Shown here piece by piece: positions 14,538 through 21,866 of a stretch of 24,627 bases of DNA. Both the position numbers and the translations under genes were made by a program. The stretch comes from Bacteroidota bacterium (GTDB taxonomy: Bacteria > Bacteroidota > Bacteroidia > Chitinophagales > Chitinophagaceae): positions 1-24,627 of the forward strand of contig JAEZRB010000033.1 in assembly GCA_023412975.1 (NCBI GenBank), written 5' to 3'. How positions within the stretch are numbered: the stretch's first letter is position 1; each line of letters begins with the position of its first letter. The notes below the pieces were generated by a model. The model searched no databases. It was not told where the DNA came from and was given only the letters and a program-made list of their open reading frames with translations.

Positions 14538-15767
14538 TCAGGCCGATTTATCAACACCCGGCATGGGGACTGTGGATTTAAAGAGCCACGAAGGCTGATT
14601 CGCCCGTATATTGATTTCTTTTCCCGGGAAAATAATCGCCGATGGCTGACCACTGCGAAGGATGATCTCCCGGTCACCATGGCTCACCACCACTTCCCCA
14701 TCAATAAGTAGTAATATTTCAGCAGTTGACGGTATAAAACTGGTTTGATCACCGACGTGCAATTTATAGCTGCTTAATTCAAAGTCTTGCGCCGTGGTCC
14801 GATAAATATATTCAGCCCATGCCCGATCTCCTTTGATAATATTCGGTCGTGTTGGTTCACATTTCACTTGCTTCAGCAATTCGGGTACATCAATATGTTT
14901 GCTGGTAAGTCCTCCACGCAAAACATTATCGGAATTGGCCATGATCTCTACATTTTGCCCTTCGAGGTATGCATGCGGCACACCTGCATCCTGGAAGATC
15001 GCGTCACCTTTGCGCAAGGCTACTAGGTTGAACAGGTAAATGGAGAAAATACCCCGGTCTGTATGACCCTGCTTGGAGTATTCAATTGCCGCCCTGGCAG
15101 CCCAGAAGTCTGCTGAAGACCGCTCCAGCCTGCCTTCTTTGTATAAGGGTACGATCCTGTCAAGTAATGGCTGCAGGCGGGTATCCACTTCGGATTGTGG
15201 CATTTCCATCACAGTCTTATAAAGACCCCGGTACCCTTCTTTTTCAAATATGGGCAACAGGTGTTTTAATTCCGGTACAGCCTGGAGAGTTTGTTTTAAT
15301 TCCTTTTCAGGTTTGAAACCATGTAGCAGCCAGAATTCACTGATGGCCACCAATAGCTCCGGCTTATGATTATCATCTTTATAATTTCGCGCGGGCGAAT
15401 CGAGGGCGATCCCCTTTTCATTTTCGGCTGCGAAATCACGTTCTGCATCGCTTTTGCCAGGATGCACCTGGATAGATAGCATTCCTTTTACGTCCAGCAC
15501 TTTCAACAGGTAAGGCAGGTTGCCAAAACGTGCCGCCACATACTCTCCAAGCGCCGTGGGCGACATCGTCGAAAAAAAATCTCTTAGCAAACGGGTGGAG
15601 CCATCCTCCCCCACTACCCGGCATTCAGCGAGGGGATGCACCCCCATCCAGTACTCCGCATAAGGTTTATTCTCAGGGTTGTCGAGCCGTAACAGGGAAG
15701 GAATAAAATTGTATCCGCCCCAGTCATAGTGCTTCACGGTGCCTTGTAACAGATTTACCACGTCCAT
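14538..15767 (-). CDS. manA: Mannose-6-phosphate isomerase, class I
   Basis: A 409-residue type I phosphomannose isomerase, a cytoplasmic zinc enzyme that interconverts mannose-6-phosphate and fructose-6-phosphate. This links hexose metabolism to GDP-mannose and surface polysaccharide synthesis. The zinc ligands are visible: Gln100 and His102 in SIQVHPGKSDAE, Glu137 in DDNHKPELL, and His265 in GVPHAYLEG. The C-terminal cupin segment (GEVVVSHGDREIILRSGQ) is complete, and length is normal. The ATG is preceded on the minus strand by a T-rich leader and a TATATTTG -7 box (15788-15795). It is divergent from the YraN gene, with 32 bp between starts. Confidence 0.93.
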   Translation of the reverse strand: MDVVNLLQGTVKHYDWGGYNFIPSLLRLDNPENKPYAEYWMGVHPLAECRVVGEDGSTRLLRDFFSTMSPTALGEYVAARFGNLPYLLKVLDVKGMLSIQVHPGKSDAERDFAAENEKGIALDSPARNYKDDNHKPELLVAISEFWLLHGFKPEKELKQTLQAVPELKHLLPIFEKEGYRGLYKTVMEMPQSEVDTRLQPLLDRIVPLYKEGRLERSSADFWAARAAIEYSKQGHTDRGIFSIYLFNLVALRKGDAIFQDAGVPHAYLEGQNVEIMANSDNVLRGGLTSKHIDVPELLKQVKCEPTRPNIIKGDRAWAEYIYRTTAQDFELSSYKLHVGDQTSFIPSTAEILLLIDGEVVVSHGDREIILRSGQPSAIIFPGKEINIRANQPSWLFKSTVPMPGVDKSA

Positions 15768-15787
15768 AAAAAAAAATTAACTTGAAA

Positions 15788-15795
15788 CAAATATA
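15788..15795 (-). promoter_or_regulatory. Candidate -7 box for manA (TATATTTG)
   Basis: Read on the minus strand this is TATATTTG, a full TAnnTTTG match, 20 bp before the manA ATG. No -33 TTTG is obvious. The site lies in the 32-bp divergent gap shared with the YraN gene. Confidence 0.45.
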
Positions 15796-15799
15796 GTTC

Positions 15800-16153
15800 A
15801 TGGCCACGCATAATAAATTTGGAGCCGACGGTGAAAAGCTTGCTGCGGACTGGCTGGAGGGAAAGGGATTCGAAATATTGCACCGCAACTGTCGTCATTC
15901 TTATTATGAGATAGACATTATTGCGAAGAAAAACCAGATGCTTCATTTTATAGAAGTCAAATGCCGGAACTATTCACTGGGAAACCCGGAAGACAGTGTA
16001 ACCAAAAAGAAATTTAAAAACCTGCAGAAGGCAGCCAATGAATATCTATTCCTGAATCCCGGTCATAAATGGATCCAGTATGATATCGTTTCCATCACTT
16101 TTTTTAAAAATAAAGAGCCGGAATATTTTTTACTGGAAGATGTTTATTTATAA
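15800..16153 (+). CDS. yraN: YraN/UPF0102 family nuclease-fold protein
   Basis: A 117-residue member of the YraN (UPF0102) family, which has a Holliday-junction-resolvase-like (restriction endonuclease) fold. N-terminal GADGEKLAADWLEGKGFEILHRNCR, the YYEIDIIAKK segment (acidic Glu and Asp), and FIEVKCR carry the expected PD-(D/E)xK pattern: Asp in EIDII, then E-x-K in EVK. The C-terminal helix KKKFKNLQKAANEYL is also typical. The usual GEIDLIA glycine is replaced by Tyr here. The biochemical role is not established; DNA binding or cutting is inferred from the fold. Length is standard. Confidence 0.88.
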   Translation: MATHNKFGADGEKLAADWLEGKGFEILHRNCRHSYYEIDIIAKKNQMLHFIEVKCRNYSLGNPEDSVTKKKFKNLQKAANEYLFLNPGHKWIQYDIVSITFFKNKEPEYFLLEDVYL

Positions 16154-16346
16154 AGCAGATTCGATTCTGTCCGGGGAAACGCTGACCTCAGAAAACGAAG
16201 CAAGAAATGTAAGAACTAAACCGTCTTAATGCTGAGGGTTAAGCGGGCGGCCAGGAGGCTGGTTCCGTTCTTGCTGGCCCAGTCCGATCCATTGCTGTGC
16301 GGGGATTTCCGGCCTCAAAGACCTACTATTTATATTTTGATCACTA

Positions 16347-16454
16347 GGGTCCAAGACCCCATTGAACCACAATAGGGACATAGGTACATAGAAAACATAG
16401 TAACACATTTTAACCCACTATGCTAATTATGTTCCTATTGTTCCTATGTGTTCC
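16347..16454. repeat. Intergenic imperfect inverted repeat (ACAATAGGGACATAGG type)
   Basis: In the 463-bp gap between YraN and the cysteine-cluster gene there is a GGGTC/GACCC hairpin (16347-16359). It is followed by a left block CACAATAGGGACATAGG (16368-16384) and a right block TTCCTATTGTTCCTATGTG (16432-16450) in roughly inverted orientation. The built-in CATAGG/CCTATG words repeat on both arms. No ORF is supported; the rest of the gap (16154-16346) shows nothing recognisable. Confidence 0.6.
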
Positions 16455-16480
16455 AAAAAAACCTGCTATGGAAAGCAGGT
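16455..16480 (-). terminator. Rho-independent terminator (minus strand)
   Basis: ACCTGC and GCAGGT arms (16461-16480), with seven A residues at 16455-16461 that read as a T-run on the minus strand. It lies about 140 bp after the stop of the minus-strand cysteine-cluster gene and is its likely terminator. Confidence 0.65.
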
Positions 16481-16616
16481 CATGAGACAAAATGGCTATA
16501 CACCTCGTTGTACCCGTAGCGTTTCATCACTATTGGGAGATTCCCGGAAATAAGGCAAAGCCTTTATAAGAGGAAAATCCATAAAAGTCATGCTACTCTT
16601 GGCTTCTATAACACTC

Positions 16617-17168
16617 CTAAATTTTATTCCGGACAGCAATATTTCCGAACACTATGTGATTCTCCACAGCCATCTTTAGTTTTTCAACCAGCCTGTAGGT
16701 GGCGGGACAATATTCAATGTTTTGTTTATGTACATGGGCATAGTCGCTGAACCGTTTGCGCAAATGCGGGAAGCCGGCGCAGTCCGCGGGTCGAATGGCA
16801 TAGATGCTGCATTTATTATCGGTGAGGTTTAAGAACTGGCAGGGCTCCTGTTTATTCAGCCAGTCACCGTCTTTTTTCTTTTCTTTTCGTAACCACTTCT
16901 TTTGAAATTCTTCAACAGTTTGACCGAAATGCGCGGATATCCGTTTCATATCAGCTGCGTTGAATGTTGGTGTCATCGTCTTACAGCAATTGGCGCAGGT
17001 GAGGCAATCAATTTCACGCCAGGTTTCCTGTTCTAATGTTGCCGTCAACTTAGCTGTATTTCTTGATGGATGTTTCTCGAGTTTGGTCAGGAAACGACGA
17101 AACACAGTTTTATTCGCCTGGGCTTTTTTCCTGAAGACTTTTAGGTTCACGGGTTTCATCTCGTTCAT
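16617..17168 (-). CDS. YkgJ-family cysteine cluster protein
   Basis: A 183-residue protein with the YkgJ/CxxCxxCC pattern: Cys55, Cys58, Cys61 and Cys62 (CLTCANCC), then Cys110 (EPCQFL), Cys120 (NKCSIYAIRPADC) and Cys130, with an extra Cys154. These residues are expected to bind zinc or an iron-sulfur cluster. The IRPADCAGFP segment is the typical downstream signature. Basic N-terminus, no signal peptide, probably cytoplasmic. The family has no firmly established function. It is transcribed on its own, divergent from the lipoprotein gene that follows. Confidence 0.85.
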   Translation of the reverse strand: MNEMKPVNLKVFRKKAQANKTVFRRFLTKLEKHPSRNTAKLTATLEQETWREIDCLTCANCCKTMTPTFNAADMKRISAHFGQTVEEFQKKWLRKEKKKDGDWLNKQEPCQFLNLTDNKCSIYAIRPADCAGFPHLRKRFSDYAHVHKQNIEYCPATYRLVEKLKMAVENHIVFGNIAVRNKI

Positions 17169-17243
17169 GCGCCGAAGATAGGTTTAATAAATTTTCAAAA
17201 TACTCAACAATGGCTATTTTTGTTTGAACACAAACCAATAATT

Positions 17244-17900
17244 ATGAGACTCATTTTCATTGCAATTTTTGTTAGCGCCCTGGCCTGGGGTTTTGGATCC
17301 TGTAAATCGTCAGATGCGGCACCGACATTTTGCGATACCGCCTGCCTGCAGGATTCGATCAAATTTATAAAAGATGATCATCCACTAAAACCATACGTTT
17401 ATATTAGTGCCAACAATTGTAACGCCGATACGATCACCTGGAGTTATATCGATATGGGCATTAACCGTAAACTGGGTCTGCCCGACCTGGTTGGCACCGC
17501 GGTAAAACTAAATAAAGACTATATCACCTGTTTTATCAAGGACACTTCCTATGCATGGGTGCTATTTAATGATTGCAGCAATGGTCGTGGATACTCATTA
17601 AAAATTCCCTATAATAAACAGGAAAATATTGGCAGGAAAAGCAGCGCCATCAATAAGTTCGATCCCAAATTTGACATAGCAGATGGACTGGTGGCTTATT
17701 CCGATCGCGGCAACCTGTTTGTAGAAGATATGGCTACCGGTAAAACAGCCATGATGACCTTTGGCGCTAAAGTAGACATTGATTACGACGCGATACATGA
17801 AACGGTTGACTCGGTACACGTGACGCCGACACGCACCTGGGCCCGTGTGAAACTCGGTAAGGAATGGAAGACCTTTGAAAAAAATATCGAACTTAAATAA
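17244..17900 (+). CDS. Lipoprotein of unknown function
   Basis: A 218-residue protein. An in-frame TTG at 17220 would add eight residues, but the ATG at 17244 gives a proper lipoprotein signal (MRLIFIAIFVSALAWGFGSC, lipidated Cys20). The mature part has several Cys residues (CDTACLQ, NNCNADT, ITCFIKD, NDCSNG) that could form disulfides. It has many beta-like stretches, with no recognised domain. It ends with KEWKTFEKNIELK. It is 23 bp upstream of xerD on the same strand, so the two may be co-transcribed. No function can be assigned. Confidence 0.7.
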   Translation: MRLIFIAIFVSALAWGFGSCKSSDAAPTFCDTACLQDSIKFIKDDHPLKPYVYISANNCNADTITWSYIDMGINRKLGLPDLVGTAVKLNKDYITCFIKDTSYAWVLFNDCSNGRGYSLKIPYNKQENIGRKSSAINKFDPKFDIADGLVAYSDRGNLFVEDMATGKTAMMTFGAKVDIDYDAIHETVDSVHVTPTRTWARVKLGKEWKTFEKNIELK

Positions 17901-17923
17901 CCCTAATCCCAAAATCCTCCCCC

Positions 17924-18823
17924 GTGTGGGAACAATATAAAAAAGGATTCAAAGCTTACCTGCAACTGGAGAAATCACTCTCCGATCATTCGGTCGAAGC
18001 CTACCTGCGGGATATTGACAAGCTCACGCAATACCTGCAGGAGGCTTCTTCCATGAAAAAGCCGTCTGAAGTGACGCTAAAGGATCTGCAACAACTGAAT
18101 AAGTGGGTTGCTGAACTGGGAATGACCGCCTCCTCCCAGGCCAGGATGATCTCGGGGATCCGGGCTTTTTATAAATACTGCACGCTGGAAAATATCTCCA
18201 ACAACGATCCCACCACTTTGCTGGAAGCGCCAAAACTCAAGCGTACCCTGCCGGACGTGCTGAGCTTTGATGAGATTGAGAACATCATTTCACAGGTGGA
18301 CCTCAGTAAACCCGAGGGCGGACGCAATAAAGCGATCCTGGAGACCATGTATAGTTGTGGGCTGAGGGTGAGTGAAACGATCAACCTGGCTATTTCTCAG
18401 TTGTACCTCGAAGCGGGTTTTATCCGTGTGATCGGAAAGGGCGACAAAGAAAGACTGGTACCGATTGGACAGAGTGCGGTGAAGTTTATAAATATTTACA
18501 GGAATCAATTACGGGTTCATATAAAACCACAACCCGGCAGCGAGGATATTTTATTCCTCAACAATCGCGGAACGAGATTGTCAAGAGTAATGATCTTCCT
18601 GATCATAAAAGACCTGACACAAAAAGCAGGGATAAAAAAAACGGTATCGCCACATACATTCCGGCATTCGTTCGCCACTCATCTCGTGGAAGGAGGCGCT
18701 GATCTTCGTGCTGTGCAGGAGATGCTGGGACATGAGAGCATCACTACTACCGAGATCTATACCCATCTGGACCGGGAGTTCCTGAAAAAAACACTTGAAA
18801 ACTTTCATCCGGCATATAGATAG
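17924..18823 (+). CDS. xerD: Site-specific tyrosine recombinase XerD
   Basis: A 299-residue tyrosine recombinase that resolves chromosome dimers at dif with XerC or a homologue. The full catalytic set is present at positions identical to E. coli XerD: Arg148 (SCGLRVSE), Lys172 (GKGDKERLVP), His244 and Arg247 (HTFRHSFATHL), His270 (MLGHESI) and the nucleophile Tyr279 (TEIYTHLD). The N-terminal SAM-like DNA-binding domain (about 1-110) is complete. The start is a GTG at 17924; the next in-frame ATG is far too internal. The spacing between Lys172 and His244 leaves no room for the extra helix of integron integrases, so this is XerD and not IntI. Confidence 0.93.
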   Translation: MWEQYKKGFKAYLQLEKSLSDHSVEAYLRDIDKLTQYLQEASSMKKPSEVTLKDLQQLNKWVAELGMTASSQARMISGIRAFYKYCTLENISNNDPTTLLEAPKLKRTLPDVLSFDEIENIISQVDLSKPEGGRNKAILETMYSCGLRVSETINLAISQLYLEAGFIRVIGKGDKERLVPIGQSAVKFINIYRNQLRVHIKPQPGSEDILFLNNRGTRLSRVMIFLIIKDLTQKAGIKKTVSPHTFRHSFATHLVEGGADLRAVQEMLGHESITTTEIYTHLDREFLKKTLENFHPAYR

Positions 18824-18828
18824 GAGTA

Positions 18829-19147
18829 ATCTGCCTGCGGCAGATGAGGGGGGCCACGAATGGCACGAATCACACGAATTAGATTTCTTCTTATACATTA
18901 TGTCATTGGTACAAAAAAATAAACCGCAGCTGGCACGGCGTATACAGCGAAAACCCGCTGTGTTCTTAGTGTCCGCCGTGGTTAATTAAGCCACGGATTA
19001 CACGGATGTTTTATTCGTGCCATTCGTGGCCTCAATCCGTGCGATCTGTTTAATCTGTGGCTCCTTTCGTGTAATTCGTGTCATTCGTGGCTCCCCAATC
19101 CGTGTAATCTGTGGCTCCTTTCGTGTGATTCGTGCCATTCGTGGCTA
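18829..19147. repeat. Second cluster of CCACGAATGGCACGAAT-type repeats, partly inverted
   Basis: It begins with the 17-bp hairpin ATCTGCCTGCGGCAGAT (18829-18845), six bases after the xerD stop. A 26-bp block at 18853-18878 is repeated as a perfect inverted copy at 19120-19145. Between them are further copies: CCACGGATTACACGGAT (from 18992), then inverted TTCGTGCCATTCGTGGC, CGTGCGATCTGTTTAATC, TTCGTGTAATTCGTG and CCGTGTAATCTGTGGCTCC. The words are the same as in the 12483-13147 array, but arranged head-to-head and not as uniform tandem units. No gene is supported. Confidence 0.88.
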
Positions 19148-19150
19148 AAT

Positions 19151-19177
19151 AAAAAGGAGCCGGTAGAAACCAGCTCC
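19151..19177 (-). terminator. Rho-independent terminator for vWA gene
   Basis: On the minus strand, GGAGCTGGT and ACCGGCTCC arms (19156-19177) are followed by TTTTTATT (19148-19155). It lies 70 bp after the stop of the minus-strand vWA protein gene. Confidence 0.65.
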
Positions 19178-19248
19178 GTATCAGTTAACCGGCTGTTAAT
19201 TGATTACTGTTATGACGTTTAGTGGGAAGTTTTGTTACCATGCATTTG

Positions 19249-21156
19249 TCATTTCCCCGCCACTTCTTCCGCCGATTCCCTTTTCATGCCTTTTGCCAGC
19301 ATGCCGGCACTCTCAGCAAGTCGTATGAATTCCGCACGGTAGCCTTCTTCATCCTCTCCCTTCGCTTTTCTGGCCTGTCTCACTACGTTCTCATAAGACG
19401 CATTTGCCTTGAACTCTGATTTGCGTAATAGCATCCCAAACTCGGCAACCGATGCCGCAAAGCGGAAATTGTCAGAAGTCTTTGCGATTGGCACCTGCTC
19501 ATCTTTTACCGCATGCTCGATCAGCCTGCTCACATCGCCATCCGGCGCTTTGTACCTGAACTTTACAGTTAATATTTCACCGGCATGTGATGTTTTGCTA
19601 AGTGGTTTGACTTCTTTCTGGTATTTCAACGGATCTACTCCTTTCAGGAATTCTGATTTCACGCCCACAGGTATCACTTCGTACAAAGCTGTCACCGTAT
19701 GACCGCTTCCCAGTTCGCCGGCATCTTTCTTATCATCATTAAAATCCTCCTTCGCCAGCATCCTGTTCTCATAACCGATCAGGCGATAACCCTGCACCTT
19801 CGCGGGGTTAAATTCAATCTGCAGTTTGACATCCTTAGCAATGGTGAACAATGTGCCGCCAAACTCATTTACCAATACCTTTTTCGCTTCACTGATCCCG
19901 TCAATATAAGCATGGTTGCCATTGCCTTTATCCGCCAGCTTCTGCATTTTATTGTCTTTGTAATTTCCCATGCCATAACCCAGCACCGTCAGGAACACAC
20001 CTGATTTTCTTTCCTGCTCAATGAGCCGCTCCATCGCGTCATCACTGCTTTCTCCCACGTTGAAATCGCCATCTGTGCAAAGGATCACGCGGTTATTTCC
20101 TCCCTTAACAAGATTCTCCTTCGCTGTTTTATACGCGAGTTTGATCCCCGCACCGCCAGCAGTGGAACCGCCAGCTTCCAGGTTATCGATCGCATCTTTG
20201 ATCTTTGTCTTCTCTGCACCACTCGTTGGTTTTAATACCAGCCCTGCCGCGCCTGCATACACAACGATGGCCACTCTATCCTCCTCCCGCAACTGGTCTA
20301 CCAGCATTTTCATTGACGATTTTACCAATGACAGTTTATTTGGCGCATCCATAGAACCTGACACATCGATCAGGAACACGAGATTGGATGCAGGTAAATT
20401 CTCCGTCGGTATCTTTTTGCCCTGCATACCGATCAATACCAGTTTATGATCTTTATTCCATGGCGCATCAGATATTTCTGTAGTAATCGAAAACGGATCA
20501 TTGTTGCGTGGCTGGGGATATTCATAATGAAAATAGTTGATCATCTCCTCGATCCGAACGGCGCCTTCGGGTGGCAGCTGACCCTGGTTTAAAAACCTAC
20601 GCACATTACTATAAGATGCCGCATCTACATCAATAGAGAACGTTGACAATGGATTGTCCTTTACTTTCAAAAATTTGTTTTCACTGATATGGTCATAATC
20701 TTCCGTATTAAATTCTTCATACTTCTGTTCCCGTTGATAGTAATATCCGCGGCTGTCCTGTACCTGTATGCCGGGCGCCCGGCCCACAAGTGGACTTCCG
20801 GTTGTGTGCATCTTTCTTTTGGTTCCATAGCCAACTACGACCACTTCACTAAGATCCTGTGAGGAGGAAACCATCACGACATCAATTACTTTCCTTCCCC
20901 TGATTTTTATTGTCTGCGTGGTGTATCCCACAGCAGAAAAAACCAGGGTCGCATTTTTGTCGCTGACAGTTATCCTATAAGTCCCATCACTGGCCGATAC
21001 TACGGCAACCTTGGTTCCCTTTACAACAACGTTTACCGATGAAAGTGCAAAACCATCATCACCGGTGATGGTGCCGGTCACGGTATGGGGTTCCACCGGG
21101 CGAAAGGCCAGCAGCACCAGTACCGCCGGGAAAAGCATAAAAAGTATTCGTTTCAT
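19249..21156 (-). CDS. YfbK-like vWA protein with carboxypeptidase-regulatory and SusC-like N-terminus
   Basis: A 635-residue envelope protein. An open frame extends 46 residues further upstream, but MKRILFMLFPAVLVLLAF (ATG at 21154-21156) is the evident signal-bearing start. Order of parts: signal peptide or anchor (1-20), carboxypeptidase-regulatory-like beta domain (about 25-95, VTGTITGDDGFALSSVNVVVKGT), a SusC/TonB-receptor-like stretch (EVVVVGYGTKRK, 104-115, then GRAPGIQVQ), the vWF N-terminal region (about 160-250), a vWA domain with MIDAS DVSGSM (264-269), Thr332 and TDGD (361-364), and a C-terminal DUF3520-like part. The MIDAS residues are intact, so metal-dependent ligand binding is likely. 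It is divergent from an ECF sigma gene. Confidence 0.88.
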   Translation of the reverse strand: MKRILFMLFPAVLVLLAFRPVEPHTVTGTITGDDGFALSSVNVVVKGTKVAVVSASDGTYRITVSDKNATLVFSAVGYTTQTIKIRGRKVIDVVMVSSSQDLSEVVVVGYGTKRKMHTTGSPLVGRAPGIQVQDSRGYYYQREQKYEEFNTEDYDHISENKFLKVKDNPLSTFSIDVDAASYSNVRRFLNQGQLPPEGAVRIEEMINYFHYEYPQPRNNDPFSITTEISDAPWNKDHKLVLIGMQGKKIPTENLPASNLVFLIDVSGSMDAPNKLSLVKSSMKMLVDQLREEDRVAIVVYAGAAGLVLKPTSGAEKTKIKDAIDNLEAGGSTAGGAGIKLAYKTAKENLVKGGNNRVILCTDGDFNVGESSDDAMERLIEQERKSGVFLTVLGYGMGNYKDNKMQKLADKGNGNHAYIDGISEAKKVLVNEFGGTLFTIAKDVKLQIEFNPAKVQGYRLIGYENRMLAKEDFNDDKKDAGELGSGHTVTALYEVIPVGVKSEFLKGVDPLKYQKEVKPLSKTSHAGEILTVKFRYKAPDGDVSRLIEHAVKDEQVPIAKTSDNFRFAASVAEFGMLLRKSEFKANASYENVVRQARKAKGEDEEGYRAEFIRLAESAGMLAKGMKRESAEEVAGK

Positions 21157-21238
21157 AAAAATTATTTTTAAACCAGATGCAGGCATTTTAGCAAATACAT
21201 AAACCGGTTTGATTTTTTTATTATTTAATTTTAGCGCA

Positions 21239-21805
21239 TTGTCTTTTCTGAAAAACATATCGCGGGATTCAATCACCGACAACGAACTGGTCACACGGTA
21301 TAAAAAAGACGGTGACCTGTCGGTACTGGGCGAATTGTATCAACGATACATGGACCTGGTATACGGGGTCTGCCTGAAATACTTAAAAGAACCGGAATCA
21401 GCCAAGGACGCCGTGATGCAGATATTTGAAGAACTGGTATCAAAATTGAAAAAACATGAGGTGGAGAATTTCCGCGGATGGCTGCACCAACTGGCTAAGA
21501 ATCACTGCCTGATGCAACTTCGCACACCGCGGAACCTGAAAACCGTAGAATTCAGGACAGATATTGTGCAATCAGAAGAAAACCTGCATCTTAATGGCGT
21601 GCTGGAAAAAGAAGAAAATTTCAGGCGACTGGAGATATGTATAGGCGAACTGACGAGTGATCAGCAAACAGCTATCAGGCTTTTTTACCTGGAACAAAAA
21701 TGTTATAATGAAATTGTGGAAATTACAGGACAGGAATGGAACCAGGTAAGGAGCTTTATTCAAAATGGGAGAAGGAATTTGAAGAATTGTTTGGAACGGA
21801 GGTGA
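21239..21805 (+). CDS. ECF-type RNA polymerase sigma factor
   Basis: About 188 residues. Region 2 spans roughly residues 15-85 (DLSVLGELYQRYMDLVYGVCLKYL then AKDAVMQIFEEL and FRGWLHQLAKNHCLMQLR). Region 4 is near the C-terminus (LTSDQQTAIRLFYLEQKCYNEIVEITGQEWNQVRSFIQNGRRNLKNCL). No ATG is available: the frame is open from a TTG at 21209, but the TTG at 21239 (giving LSFLKNISRD as the first residues) fits the usual N-terminus of this family better. It directs RNA polymerase to a small regulon, probably under control of the membrane protein encoded next. Divergent from the vWA gene across an 82-bp gap. Confidence 0.87.
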   Translation: MSFLKNISRDSITDNELVTRYKKDGDLSVLGELYQRYMDLVYGVCLKYLKEPESAKDAVMQIFEELVSKLKKHEVENFRGWLHQLAKNHCLMQLRTPRNLKTVEFRTDIVQSEENLHLNGVLEKEENFRRLEICIGELTSDQQTAIRLFYLEQKCYNEIVEITGQEWNQVRSFIQNGRRNLKNCLERR

Positions 21806-21866
21806 GGAGGGATAGGGAGCCGATAACTATCAGGTTGGGGATTTGGGGAGTAAATTTTAAAACGAA

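Noticed and set aside
17924..18823. XerD considered as the integrase of the cassette array
   Set aside because: Catalytic residues sit at E. coli XerD positions with no integron-integrase insertion between Lys172 and His244, and the gene is about 10 kb from the array among core genes.
21157..21294. 46-residue upstream extension of the vWA protein
   Set aside because: It runs across the divergent promoter region and into the sigma-factor gene, and would bury the signal peptide that starts at the ATG at 21156.
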